Shown: positions 1-7,920, counted from the stretch's first letter. The stretch is DNA of 27,691 nucleotides from Pseudomaricurvus sp965662505 (GCF_965662505.1 NZ_CBFIHX010000041.1:1-27691), one strand, 5' to 3'. Program-made: numbers and translations. The notes: generated by a model from the letters alone, not told the origin.

Positions 1-1483
1 TATTTCCAATTGTGACAAGATCACCCCGGGAATGCTGATGGCTGCCATGCGCCTCAACATTCCGGTTATCTTCGTCTCCGGCGGCCCTATGGAGGCCGGA
101 AAAACCAAGTTGTCAGAGCACAAACTGGACTTGGTCGACGCCATGGTGGTTGCTGCAGATGACAGCGTGTCGGACGAAGACGTTGCTGAAATCGAACGCA
201 GCGCCTGCCCCACATGCGGTTCCTGCTCTGGTATGTTTACCGCCAACTCCATGAATTGTCTCGCAGAAGCACTGGGCTTGGCATTGCCAGGCAATGGCAC
301 TGTGGTCGCCACCCACGCCGACCGGGAACAACTGTTCCTGCGTGCTGGCCGCACCATTGTCGAGATTGCAAAACTTCATTACGAAGAAGACAACTACGCG
401 GTACTGCCACGATCCATCGGTACCTTTGAAGCGTTTGAAAACTGCGTCGCACTCGACATCGCCATGGGCGGCTCCACCAACACCATTCTGCACCTGCTGG
501 CCATTGCCCAGGAAGCTGAGGTGGAATTCGACATGTCCGACATTGATCGCCTGTCAAAATCCATCCCACAGTTGTGTAAAGTGGCGCCCAACACCCCAAA
601 ATACCACATTGAGGATGTTCATCGAGCGGGCGGCATCATGGCGATCCTGGGCGAACTGGATCGCGCCGGCCTTCTGCACTCGCATCTGCCTACCGTTCAC
701 AGTACCACCATGAAGGATGCGCTGGACAAGTGGGACATCATGCGCAGCCCTACTCCAGAGGTCATGGAGTTTTACAAAGCCGGCCCTGCAGGGATTCCAA
801 CTCAGACAGCCTTCAGTCAGGCCACCCGCTGGCCAACCCTTGATGCGGATCGTACCAATGGCTGTATTCGTTCACTAGAGCACGCGTTCAGTCTCGAAGG
901 CGGCCTGGCCGTTCTGCGTGGCAACATCGCACAGGATGGTTGCGTGGTGAAAACCGCCGGTGTTGACGAATCTATCCACGTATTTGAAGGCAGTGCCTAC
1001 GTCACCGAATCCCAGGACGAGGCAGTCGCGGACATTCTTGACGGCAAGGTCAAATCCGGTGACGTCGTCATCGTTCGCTATGAAGGTCCTCGTGGTGGTC
1101 CCGGCATGCAAGAAATGCTGTACCCAACCACCTACATCAAATCCAAAGGTCTGGGTAAAGAGTGCGCTCTGCTGACCGATGGCCGCTTTTCTGGTGGCAC
1201 CTCTGGCCTCTCCATCGGCCATGTTTCGCCCGAAGCTGCCGCCGGTGGTGCTATTGGATTGGTGCGCAATGGCGATCGCATTAAAATCGACATTCCCAAC
1301 CGCACCATTGATGTCCTGCTCAGCGTTGACGAGCTGGATGAGCGCCGAGCAGAACAGGATAAACTGGGCTGGAAGCCCGCCAAAGCCAGACCACGCAAAG
1401 TCAGCGCGGCACTAAAAGCCTATGCATTGCTGGCTACCAGTGCCGACAAGGGCGCGGTTCGGGATTTGAGCAAGCTCGACTAA
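1..1483 (+). CDS. ilvD: Dihydroxy-acid dehydratase IlvD (5' end cut by window)
   Basis: The enzyme dehydrates 2,3-dihydroxy-acids to 2-keto acids in valine, isoleucine and leucine synthesis, in the cytoplasm, using an iron-sulfur cluster. The frame is open from base 2 and begins with ISNCDKITPGM, the motif carrying a cluster cysteine. CPTCGSCSGMFTANSMNC with further cluster cysteines follows, then GGSTNT, and near the end DGRFSGGTSGLSIGHVSPEAA. About 493 residues are present against roughly 610 for the family, so about the first 120 lie outside the window; the internal ATG at 32 is not the start. The stop is TAA at 1481-1483, followed by a hairpin. No neighbouring branched-chain gene is visible. 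Family identification is very secure. Confidence 0.97.
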   Translation, partial: ISNCDKITPGMLMAAMRLNIPVIFVSGGPMEAGKTKLSEHKLDLVDAMVVAADDSVSDEDVAEIERSACPTCGSCSGMFTANSMNCLAEALGLALPGNGTVVATHADREQLFLRAGRTIVEIAKLHYEEDNYAVLPRSIGTFEAFENCVALDIAMGGSTNTILHLLAIAQEAEVEFDMSDIDRLSKSIPQLCKVAPNTPKYHIEDVHRAGGIMAILGELDRAGLLHSHLPTVHSTTMKDALDKWDIMRSPTPEVMEFYKAGPAGIPTQTAFSQATRWPTLDADRTNGCIRSLEHAFSLEGGLAVLRGNIAQDGCVVKTAGVDESIHVFEGSAYVTESQDEAVADILDGKVKSGDVVIVRYEGPRGGPGMQEMLYPTTYIKSKGLGKECALLTDGRFSGGTSGLSIGHVSPEAAAGGAIGLVRNGDRIKIDIPNRTIDVLLSVDELDERRAEQDKLGWKPAKARPRKVSAALKAYALLATSADKGAVRDLSKLD

Positions 1484-1505
1484 CTGAAGGGTCAGACGTC
1501 TAACG

Positions 1506-1531
1506 GTAAAGGTCCCGCTGCGGACCTTTAC
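1506..1531 (+). terminator. Hairpin terminator after ilvD
   Basis: A perfect 10-bp inverted repeat (GTAAAGGTCC / GGACCTTTAC) with a 6-base loop begins 22 bases after the ilvD stop. There is no long T-run after it, so termination efficiency is uncertain. The position between ilvD and the next gene supports a transcription boundary. Confidence 0.55.
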
Positions 1532-1588
1532 TAGCTTGCCCACGGAAAAAATACGCACATTCCTCCCGCCCTTACCCGAGTAGCGGAC

Positions 1589-2308
1589 TTGCCTAGGCCC
1601 AACTCACCCAATCTGCACGATAAGCGTCACGATTACCCTCTGCAGTCCGGCGAGCAGTGGCTTTACTATTTACCAGCCACGTTACAGCCTGCCGTTATCA
1701 GCGCGATGGACATCAAAACCTTTAAACGGCAAGAGACTATCTACGCCCACCATTCCTCCATCAATGAAATCTACACCATCCTGGATGGCAGCATCCGTTT
1801 GACCAACACAACCCTGTCAGGCAAGGACATCGCTATTACTACCATGCCACGAGGCTGCACTTTTGGTGAGTTGAGTTTTGTGGATGAACTTCCCCGACAG
1901 AATATCGCCATTGCCAGCACTGACTGCACTCTCGCAGTCCTGCATCGTAAACAGTACAACGCGCTATGCCAGCAGCATCCTGCTATCACCAGCGGTATGT
2001 TGCAGTTTATCGCTCACCGCCTTCGATCCATGATCAATATTCATCAGGACTCCACCAGCCTGGAACTGCCCCAGCAGCTAGCGAAGCGATTACTGTTTAT
2101 TGCCAAGAACCAAACCGAGTCACAGAGCCTGGAAGCGCCTGATGAAATTGATGTTTCGCAGGATGAACTGGCCGCAACTCTCGGCGTTAGCCGACAACAC
2201 GTCAATAAAGCACTCAAACGCTGGCAAGCCCAAGGGCTCATTTACGTAGGTTATCGCAAACTTACTCTGCTCGATCGAGAAGGATTAAAAGCCGAAGCTT
2301 TCAGCTGA
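1589..2308 (+). CDS. Crp/Fnr-family transcriptional regulator
   Basis: This is a DNA-binding regulator of the Crp/Fnr superfamily; ligand and targets are unknown. Residues about 25-130 form the cyclic-nucleotide-binding-like beta-roll, with a phosphate-cassette-like segment FGELSFVDELPRQN at about 92-105. A long dimerisation helix follows at about 133-165. A C-terminal winged HTH has its recognition part at VSQDELAATLGVSRQHVNKA, residues about 189-208. At 239 aa it is a normal length. The cassette keeps the Glu and one Arg, but the position equivalent to Ser83 of E. coli Crp is Gln, so cAMP binding is doubtful. No N-terminal Fnr cysteine cluster is seen. The start is TTG at 1589, chosen because an in-frame stop lies at 1532 and no ATG occurs before residue 40; the ribosome site is poor. 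It converges on the Ton operon. Confidence 0.87.
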   Translation: MPRPNSPNLHDKRHDYPLQSGEQWLYYLPATLQPAVISAMDIKTFKRQETIYAHHSSINEIYTILDGSIRLTNTTLSGKDIAITTMPRGCTFGELSFVDELPRQNIAIASTDCTLAVLHRKQYNALCQQHPAITSGMLQFIAHRLRSMINIHQDSTSLELPQQLAKRLLFIAKNQTESQSLEAPDEIDVSQDELAATLGVSRQHVNKALKRWQAQGLIYVGYRKLTLLDREGLKAEAFS

Positions 2309-2437
2309 CATCAAGTTACGACAGAAAACCAGACAACGATCGTGTACGACCATCACCGTCAATCAGACACATAAATACAAAAGCCTGATGGCTTATAGGG
2401 AATAAAAAGAAAATAAGGGGGAGAGGTAGAAAGGAAT

Positions 2438-2460
2438 GATGTGGCCTTGTGAGCCACATC
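2438..2460. terminator. Hairpin between convergent genes
   Basis: A perfect 8-bp stem (GATGTGGC / GCCACATC) closes a 7-base loop. Neither strand has a strong T-run next to it. It probably works with the neighbouring inverted repeat to end transcription from both sides. Confidence 0.45.
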
Positions 2461-2461
2461 A

Positions 2462-2496
2462 AAACACCCATCTATGGATTACATAAATGGGTGTTT
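2462..2496 (-). terminator. Terminator of the Ton operon
   Basis: A perfect 10-bp inverted repeat (AAACACCCAT / ATGGGTGTTT) with a 15-base spacer lies 4 bases after the stop of the last Ton-operon gene. On the minus strand the stem ends in T-rich sequence (GTGTTTTG), as expected for an intrinsic terminator, although the loop is long. Confidence 0.55.
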
Positions 2497-2500
2497 ATCT

Positions 2501-3856
2501 TTAGTTATTCAGCGATTCTTCACGTCTTTTCTCGTTTTCAGCAAACTCGATCCACTGAACCGCAAATTTCTTGCTGCGCTTATCTTTAGCGGCTTTTTCA
2601 AACTCTTTGATCGCTGCGTCATAACGCTTCAGGTTGGCGTTTGCCATACCCAATACAATCTGCAACTGATCGGGACGCTTGATACTGCCACGCTTATATG
2701 CCTTGGAGCCTGCCGATAGAGCTTCTTTGTTCTGATCGCTGTCCAGGTAAATACCTGCCAGTCGAGCGTACAAATCGCCCTTATCAGACTTCTTAGCCGC
2801 CTCTTCCATGATTGGAATCGACTTTTTCACATCCTGGCCAAGACGCAAGGCCGTCGCTAAAACTTCCAGGTTTTTGGAAGTCTTTTCGATAATGCCTTGA
2901 TCCATACCTTTTACAATGATGCGGGCCGCCTTATTCGGCACATCCTGTCCCATATTTAGATAGGCAAGGTTCATCAACTCTTTTTCTTTATCCAGAGCAC
3001 CCATCAGATAGGCAACGTCCAGCGCGTAAAGTTGATTTTTCTCTTGCTCAACCTGACCGTACATACCGGACAACTGCTTCCAGTAAGAGGCTTTGGGATA
3101 GTGGCGAACCAGCTTTTGCAGGATATCAATAACTTTCTTATTGTCGCCTCTGTCGTAATAGATGGCGCGCTGCAAGGTGTACCAGTTTTCTTTAGGCACC
3201 TTGCCCTTGCCTTCGTAATCACTGACAGCAGTATTGATATTTTTCAACGCTGAGTTCATATCTTCGAGCTGATAATAACCCTGCGCCAACAACACATAAG
3301 CATCAGCACCCACAATCGGCTGCAGCTTCATCCATTTTTGCAGCAGATTAACAGCGCCACGATAGTCCTCTTGCACAAACTTCAGCTGTGCCAAGGTGTA
3401 TAACGTGCCTAACTGCAGAGCATCACTCAGCTCAGGTTCCGCCAGTACTTTCTCGTAGTAACGGATAGACTGCGGGTAATTTTCCAGAGAATAGTAAACC
3501 CAACCGTAGTAGTTCCACAGGTTGGCCTTTTCAAAACTGGTGTACTTACCGCTCTTTGCCTCAAGATCCTTCAGGACAACAAGAGCCCCTTTCCAGTCAC
3601 TCGCATCGGTCTTTTCCTGCACCTTTGCGAAGTCTTTAAATACGGGCTGACGCAATGAGTATGATTTTTTCGTCTTGTATTGAGGCTTCTCTTTCTCGCC
3701 ATCCTGAGCATACACGCTACCGGAAGGTAGTGCGTCCATACCCAGTGACTGCAGTACAACACTCGATGCTGCAGGCGCCAATGCCATTGGCGCCACCAGC
3801 AGAGATTGTCTGACGAGCTTTAAAACCTTAGCCGTCATCTTCATAGTCTTTCCCAT
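2501..3856 (-). CDS. TPR protein, last gene of the Ton operon
   Basis: This periplasmic repeat protein probably serves the Ton complex; its exact role is unknown. The 451-aa product opens with a basic, hydrophobic leader (LVRQSLLVAPMALAPAASSVV), likely a long signal peptide. Tetratricopeptide-like helix pairs follow through the rest of the chain, for example NLWNYYGWVYYSLENYPQSI, ADAYVLLAQGYYQLEDMNSA and LGMANANLKRYDAAIKEFEK. It starts 3 bases after the TonB stop, so it is almost certainly co-transcribed. A second in-frame ATG at 3844 has a GGGAAAG site just before it and may be the true start. TPR genes next to TonB2-type clusters are known in vibrios and other marine gammaproteobacteria. 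The fold is sure; the function is inferred from position. Confidence 0.88.
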   Translation of the reverse strand: MGKTMKMTAKVLKLVRQSLLVAPMALAPAASSVVLQSLGMDALPSGSVYAQDGEKEKPQYKTKKSYSLRQPVFKDFAKVQEKTDASDWKGALVVLKDLEAKSGKYTSFEKANLWNYYGWVYYSLENYPQSIRYYEKVLAEPELSDALQLGTLYTLAQLKFVQEDYRGAVNLLQKWMKLQPIVGADAYVLLAQGYYQLEDMNSALKNINTAVSDYEGKGKVPKENWYTLQRAIYYDRGDNKKVIDILQKLVRHYPKASYWKQLSGMYGQVEQEKNQLYALDVAYLMGALDKEKELMNLAYLNMGQDVPNKAARIIVKGMDQGIIEKTSKNLEVLATALRLGQDVKKSIPIMEEAAKKSDKGDLYARLAGIYLDSDQNKEALSAGSKAYKRGSIKRPDQLQIVLGMANANLKRYDAAIKEFEKAAKDKRSKKFAVQWIEFAENEKRREESLNN

Positions 3857-3859
3857 TGT

Positions 3860-4468
3860 TTACTTGGCAATAGCAAAGGTAATTTTGTTGCGTACGCCTG
3901 GAACTTCTACCGGTTCACCATCGATCACTCGAGGCTTATATTTAAACTTCGACGCCGCTTTCATGGCTGCACGATCGAAGATATTCGGTGGATCAGACTC
4001 AACAACGACAGGATCTCTAACAGAGCCATTTGTCGTTACTGTAAACTCAACAATTACGTAACCTTCGATACCCCGTGATAAAGCCCGGCGTGGATAGTTC
4101 GGCTGAACCTTCACAATTGGTAGATACTCACCATCAGACCCAAAGCCGCCGACACCTTTAACATCCAGGTTTGGCTTAACTCGAGGCGCCGACATATTCA
4201 GAGCATCGGGATTGACCTCAGGCTGGTCAAAGTCGGGCTCCGGCATATCGGGTGGTGGCTCTTCCGGGTCTTCCGGTTTCTCCGGTTTCTCGGTCTCGTA
4301 CTGCGTTTCGATTTGACGCTCTGGCATCAAGATATCAGCTACTTTACGCTCTTCCCCGGCTTCGGGTGGCTTATTGTTAGCTTCAATCAATGCATGCATC
4401 AAAAACAGCAGGCCGAAGGTTGTGGCTGCCGCCAGCAACCCTGCCAATAGTAATCTTGCAACATTCAT
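3860..4468 (-). CDS. tonB: TonB energy-transducer protein (TonB2-like)
   Basis: TonB spans the periplasm and passes proton-motive force from ExbB/ExbD to outer-membrane receptors. The 202-aa protein has an N-terminal membrane anchor (about 4-28), a short Pro/Glu-rich linker (about 60-90: KPEKPEDPEEPPPDMPEPDF), and a C-terminal receptor-binding domain (about 115-202). That domain carries QPNYPRRALSRGIEGYVIVE and FKYKPRVIDGEPV, typical of the family. The linker is shorter than in E. coli TonB and fits the TonB2 group. It follows exbD by 6 bases and precedes the TPR gene by 3, inside one operon. No receptor gene is in the window, so the substrate is unknown. Confidence 0.95.
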   Translation of the reverse strand: MNVARLLLAGLLAAATTFGLLFLMHALIEANNKPPEAGEERKVADILMPERQIETQYETEKPEKPEDPEEPPPDMPEPDFDQPEVNPDALNMSAPRVKPNLDVKGVGGFGSDGEYLPIVKVQPNYPRRALSRGIEGYVIVEFTVTTNGSVRDPVVVESDPPNIFDRAAMKAASKFKYKPRVIDGEPVEVPGVRNKITFAIAK

Positions 4469-4474
4469 AGCGCT

Positions 4475-4879
4475 CTATTTCTTCTCAGTAGATACAGAAA
4501 CATCCAATACACCCGCCTCGCGAGCCGCTTCCGCGACCTTTGTCAGAGTCTCGATATTGGAATCATCGTCCGCCTGGATTACGACAGCACCTTTTGGGTT
4601 TTCCGCGTGCAGACGTTCGATACTGGATTTAACAGAACGAATATCTACACGGGATTTGTCGATCCAGACTTCATTACTAGAGCTGACAGCGATAAGAATG
4701 TTGGCATTCTTTTTCAGCATTGCCGTCGTCGCCTCAGGGCGATCAATTTCAATGCCGGCCTCCTTAATAAAGGAAGCGGTAACGATGAAGAAGATCAACA
4801 TGATAAAAACCACGTCGAGCATCGGCGTTAAGTCGATGGCATTTGCTTCTTCTTCAGCTGCCTTATTTCTTCTGCCCAT
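4475..4879 (-). CDS. exbD: ExbD/TolR-family proton-channel protein
   Basis: ExbD works with ExbB to use the proton gradient to energise TonB. The 134-aa product has a short cytoplasmic N-terminus, one membrane helix (about 19-38) containing LTPMLDVVFIMLIFFIVTAS, and a periplasmic domain ending at 134. Asp22 in that helix matches the conserved proton-pathway aspartate of the family. Length is normal. An AAGAGAG ribosome site precedes the ATG, and the gene sits 43 bases after exbB and 6 bases before tonB. A TolR role is less likely because the partner is TonB, not TolA. Confidence 0.95.
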   Translation of the reverse strand: MGRRNKAAEEEANAIDLTPMLDVVFIMLIFFIVTASFIKEAGIEIDRPEATTAMLKKNANILIAVSSSNEVWIDKSRVDIRSVKSSIERLHAENPKGAVVIQADDDSNIETLTKVAEAAREAGVLDVSVSTEKK

Positions 4880-4922
4880 GATAACTCTCTTAGTAACCGG
4901 TTAATGCTTTTAACTTCAAGCC

Positions 4923-5450
4923 TTAATGGTCCATCGTCAAGTGGTCTTCAAGCAGCTGATTCTCACGCTCTGCGGTACGGGTAATGTAAGTGTTACCAAA
5001 CACACCTGATAGTGCAGCAACCATACCCGCCATTGTCGGGATTGTTGCTTTAGATACACCACCAGCCATGGATTTAGCATCACCACCACCAGTTACCGCC
5101 AGCACGTTAAACACTTCAATCATACCGGTTACGGTACCCAGCAGCCCCAGCAGGGGTGCCAGTGCCACCAAAGTGGCCACCATATCCATGTTCACGTTTA
5201 CCTTTTCAGATACGCGGGAAATCAGTGCATAACGAACTTGGTGGGCATTCCAGGATTTACGCTCTGGACGAGCTTCCCAGATGTCCAGGGCGCCTTGAAC
5301 ATCTTTCTTCAAGGCTCCGTGGAAATACCACACACGTTCAAAAATCAGAGTCCACATGACGAAGGTCAGGAGGGCGATCAACAACAATACATCACCGCCC
5401 TGAGCCACAAAGGCCTTAATGGCTGCTAGTGCGTCCATCAATGCCAACAT
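4923..5450 (-). CDS. exbB: ExbB/MotA/TolQ-type proton-channel protein (short ExbB)
   Basis: This is the inner-membrane partner of ExbD in TonB energisation. The 175-aa protein has three predicted membrane segments (about 20-40, 93-115 and 138-158). The signature ALAPLLGLLGTVTGMIEVF (about 97-114) is followed by GGGDAKSMAGGVSKA. It is shorter than E. coli ExbB (244 aa), as in TonB2-type systems. A clear GGAGA ribosome site lies before the ATG at 5448-5450, only 10 bases after the stop of the long ExbB homologue. Having two ExbB-family genes in a row is characteristic of TtpC-containing Ton clusters. Confidence 0.94.
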   Translation of the reverse strand: MLALMDALAAIKAFVAQGGDVLLLIALLTFVMWTLIFERVWYFHGALKKDVQGALDIWEARPERKSWNAHQVRYALISRVSEKVNVNMDMVATLVALAPLLGLLGTVTGMIEVFNVLAVTGGGDAKSMAGGVSKATIPTMAGMVAALSGVFGNTYITRTAERENQLLEDHLTMDH

Positions 5451-5460
5451 GCGCTATCTC

Positions 5461-6837
5461 CTACTTACGTTCCGCGTTTTCAGCGATGATACCAGCACTT
5501 TGCTCATCCAGAATATGGAGAACACGCTTGGCACGGCCGTTAACTAAGGTGTGCATCAGTACAGTCGGGATGGCAACAACCAGACCCAGAACTGTGGTTA
5601 CCAAAGCACCGGAGATACCACCCGCCATGGCTTTAGGATCACCCGCACCGAAGATCGTAATCGCCTGGAAGGTGATGATCATACCGGTTACGGTACCCAG
5701 CAGACCCAGCAGAGGGGCTACCATAGAGATGATTTTCAGCAGGTTCAGACCGGATTCGATCGCTGGACGCTCTTTCAGAGTTGCCTCTTCCAGTTTCAGT
5801 TCCAGTGACTCACCGTCCAGACCCTTGTTATCTTCAGCCACTTTCAAGACACGACCCAGTGGGTTGTTGGTATTGGCAGAAGAAGACTTCAGCTGACTAT
5901 TAACTTTGCTGCTGATACCGGCCAGCACAATGAAGCGCCAGATAGCCAGAAGCATTGCAAACGCACCAACTGCAGAGATGATGTAGCCTACGAGGCCACC
6001 TTGATGCCAGCGCTCAACCAGTGAAGGACTGTTGATCAGTGCAGCAAGGAAAGAACCACCAGTAGGACCTGTTGGATCGATACCCACGCGGGTAAATCCT
6101 TCAGTAGAGTTCTGCAGAGCCAGAGCACCATCAGCCAGTCCAGAAGGCTGACGAGTCAGCTCAGACATGCTTTCACTCTTAGGAGAGTATTCCAGGTATT
6201 GACCGTCAGACAGCAACTGGAAGTTACCGATACGAACAACATCCTGAGTCGCACGCTCGCCGTCAGGCTTAACAACAGTGCCGCTGAACTTAACTACGCG
6301 ACCGTCTTCGATAGCCTCACGCTGAATTTCGTACCACAGACGCTCGATCTCTTCGATGGTTGGCAGCTGAGTAGCACTGTTCATTTTTTCGATCAGTGTA
6401 TCCAGGAACGCCGCACGACCAGGGTATTGAGCAGAAACAATAGAAGTGCTCAACGTGGTGCGCAGATCGCCAGCGGTTGAAGTCAGGTGACCGAACAGCT
6501 CTTTCAGAGAACCCAGACGCTCTTGCAGTTGCTGGCGCTTGGCGGTTACGTCCAGCTCTTGCTGTGCGTATGTCTCTTCCAAAGTTTCAGAACGCTTTTC
6601 TTCGTTCGCTTTGGTTTGCTTGGCCTGATTCAGCAGCTCTTGCTGATTGGCTTTCTGACGACGGAATTCAGCTTCGCGTTTGCGATGCTCGGCAGACTCG
6701 GAAACCTTGCTCTTCTGAACCATGTTCAGCAGCTGGTCCAGAGACTGAGCCTTATCTTCTTGTGCCATGACAACACCGGAGCTTAACAATCCGGTAACGG
6801 CTGCCACCAGGCAGCTCTTAGCAAAATTCATTTTCAT
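5461..6837 (-). CDS. ttpC: TtpC-like long ExbB homologue with periplasmic N-domain
   Basis: This resembles TtpC, the fourth inner-membrane component needed by the TonB2 system of Vibrio. The 458-aa protein has a signal peptide (about 1-25, ending VVMAQ) and a charged coiled coil (about 30-115). A periplasmic segment at about 140-215 contains DVVRIGNFQLL. A membrane helix lies near 282-306, and an ExbB/MotA domain at about 340-450 contains MVAPLLGLLGTVTGMIITFQ. Its first ATG overlaps the upstream stop as ATGA (6834-6837), which implies translational coupling with the DUF3450 gene. The 160-210 segment resembles part of that DUF3450 protein. The family call is strong; its exact job in this organism is inferred from Vibrio. 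Confidence 0.92.
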   Translation of the reverse strand: MKMNFAKSCLVAAVTGLLSSGVVMAQEDKAQSLDQLLNMVQKSKVSESAEHRKREAEFRRQKANQQELLNQAKQTKANEEKRSETLEETYAQQELDVTAKRQQLQERLGSLKELFGHLTSTAGDLRTTLSTSIVSAQYPGRAAFLDTLIEKMNSATQLPTIEEIERLWYEIQREAIEDGRVVKFSGTVVKPDGERATQDVVRIGNFQLLSDGQYLEYSPKSESMSELTRQPSGLADGALALQNSTEGFTRVGIDPTGPTGGSFLAALINSPSLVERWHQGGLVGYIISAVGAFAMLLAIWRFIVLAGISSKVNSQLKSSSANTNNPLGRVLKVAEDNKGLDGESLELKLEEATLKERPAIESGLNLLKIISMVAPLLGLLGTVTGMIITFQAITIFGAGDPKAMAGGISGALVTTVLGLVVAIPTVLMHTLVNGRAKRVLHILDEQSAGIIAENAERK

Positions 6838-7619
6838 TGCGCTGCCTCCGGAGCCAACACTGGCAGTTTCAGAACGTCGATAGAAGCTTGCTTCTTGGCA
6901 ATGCGGATCCCTTTCAGGATGGCACTGCGGTACTCACCAGAGTCCACTTGAACCCAAGCTTGCTGACGCTGATCCCAAGCACCGGACAATTCGGTATCTT
7001 TGGTTTGATACATCAGGGCAACACGGCCGATACGCAAAACGTTAACTTCACGCTCCTGACCATCTACCTGCAGAGTATCTTCATAAGTATCGATCTTGCG
7101 ACCGTACTCAGATTCAATTTTGTACGCTTCCAGAACCTGACGGAATTTCTCGGAAACCGAGATATCAGCACGCTCCTGGTTGTTGCGCAGCATTTCCAAA
7201 CGCTTCTCGCGCTCTTCCTTGTGGAAAGGCACATCCAGAGCCACAAACTGCTCCAGACCGTCGAGCATTTTCATAACCAGTGGTTGAATCTGACGCTCCA
7301 TAACGGTGACGTTATCAATGGACTCGTTCAACTGAGAAATTACTTCCAACTGGTTAGCAATTTGCTTTTCCAGCTGTGAGTTGTAAACGCGCAAACCTTC
7401 GATTTGCTTGTTTACTACCTTGAAATCATTCAACAGGCTGGAAGTTTGCTCAGCGATCTTATCGATCTTTTGCTGAGAGGCCTGAGCCACTTTAACTTTC
7501 TGCTCGCCAGTCTGCAGAATGGAGTTCAACGTTTGGTCCGCTTGAGCGACGCTGCCAATCAGCGCGCCAGCAGAAAGCACGGTGGACAGCGCCACGGCTT
7601 TTAATCGCTGCTTCTTCAT
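6834..7619 (-). CDS. DUF3450 periplasmic coiled-coil protein
   Basis: This is the first gene of the Ton operon and a member of DUF3450, whose biochemical role is not established. The start used here is the ATG at 7617-7619, because an AGGGGA ribosome site precedes it and a clean signal peptide follows (MKKQRLKAV...SVAQA). That gives 261 aa; a start 10 codons upstream is possible but lacks these features. After the leader comes a coiled coil (about 45-110). A conserved region about 125-260 contains YGRKIDTYEDTLQVDG and VLRIGRVALMYQT. The stop overlaps the start of the ttpC-like gene by four bases. Constant linkage to TtpC/ExbB/TonB suggests a periplasmic accessory role. Confidence 0.9.
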   Translation of the reverse strand: MKKQRLKAVALSTVLSAGALIGSVAQADQTLNSILQTGEQKVKVAQASQQKIDKIAEQTSSLLNDFKVVNKQIEGLRVYNSQLEKQIANQLEVISQLNESIDNVTVMERQIQPLVMKMLDGLEQFVALDVPFHKEEREKRLEMLRNNQERADISVSEKFRQVLEAYKIESEYGRKIDTYEDTLQVDGQEREVNVLRIGRVALMYQTKDTELSGAWDQRQQAWVQVDSGEYRSAILKGIRIAKKQASIDVLKLPVLAPEAAQ

Positions 7620-7681
7620 AAATCCCCTAGTGTGGGTGCGTACAATCAACTCATTTGCGACCGGAAAAGTCGCTCTTTTTC

Positions 7682-7711
7682 ATTATTTACTGCCACAGGC
7701 AATAATTTGAA
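7682..7711 (-). promoter_or_regulatory. Possible promoter of the Ton operon
   Basis: On the minus strand, TTCAAA (-35-like) is followed after 18 bases by AATAAT (-10-like, five of six matches), about 63 bases before the DUF3450 start. The -35 match is weak, so this is only a candidate. Confidence 0.3.
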
Positions 7712-7788
7712 GCTGGCCATTTAATAACAGCGGCCTTAAACATTCAATGGTTAATCCATGTCAGCCATCCTATGTGTACATTGGTATC

Positions 7789-7811
7789 AAAAAAGGTAAC
7801 ACCTTGTTTTT
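7789..7811 (-). terminator. Terminator-like hairpin downstream of folA
   Basis: A 5-bp stem AAGGT / ACCTT with a 3-base loop is flanked by A-rich and T-rich runs. On the minus strand it reads AAGGTGTTACCTTTTTTG. It lies about 115 bases after the folA stop and just before the Ton promoter region. Confidence 0.42.
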
Positions 7812-7920
7812 GCATCTCGGGAGAATGGGTAACAACCCGCCCTAAAATCAAGCATTAACAAAGGCAAGCCGCGAAGTAAATACTAACTTCCGGAAAGAGT
7901 TTTTTATCGCACTAATAAAG

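Larger units (their letters stand above)
2309..2500. other. Convergent intergenic region with three hairpins
   Basis: This purine-rich spacer lies between the crp-like gene (+) and the TPR gene (-). It holds a small hairpin at 2381-2394 (AAGCC / GGCTT, 4-base loop), a perfect 8-bp hairpin at 2438-2460, and a 10-bp inverted repeat at 2462-2496. No gene is visible in it. Confidence 0.6.
7620..7920. other. Intergenic region upstream of the Ton operon
   Basis: These 301 bases separate the Ton operon from folA, both on the minus strand. I see a terminator-like hairpin (7789-7811), a possible promoter (7682-7711), and a 5-bp hairpin (7657-7673) inside the presumed leader. No open reading frame looks real. 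I looked for a Fur box, as expected for an iron-controlled Ton operon, and found no convincing match. Confidence 0.5.

Noticed and set aside
7620..7920. Fur box controlling the Ton operon
   Set aside because: Only scattered AT-rich pieces were seen; no stretch approaches the 19-base Fur consensus.
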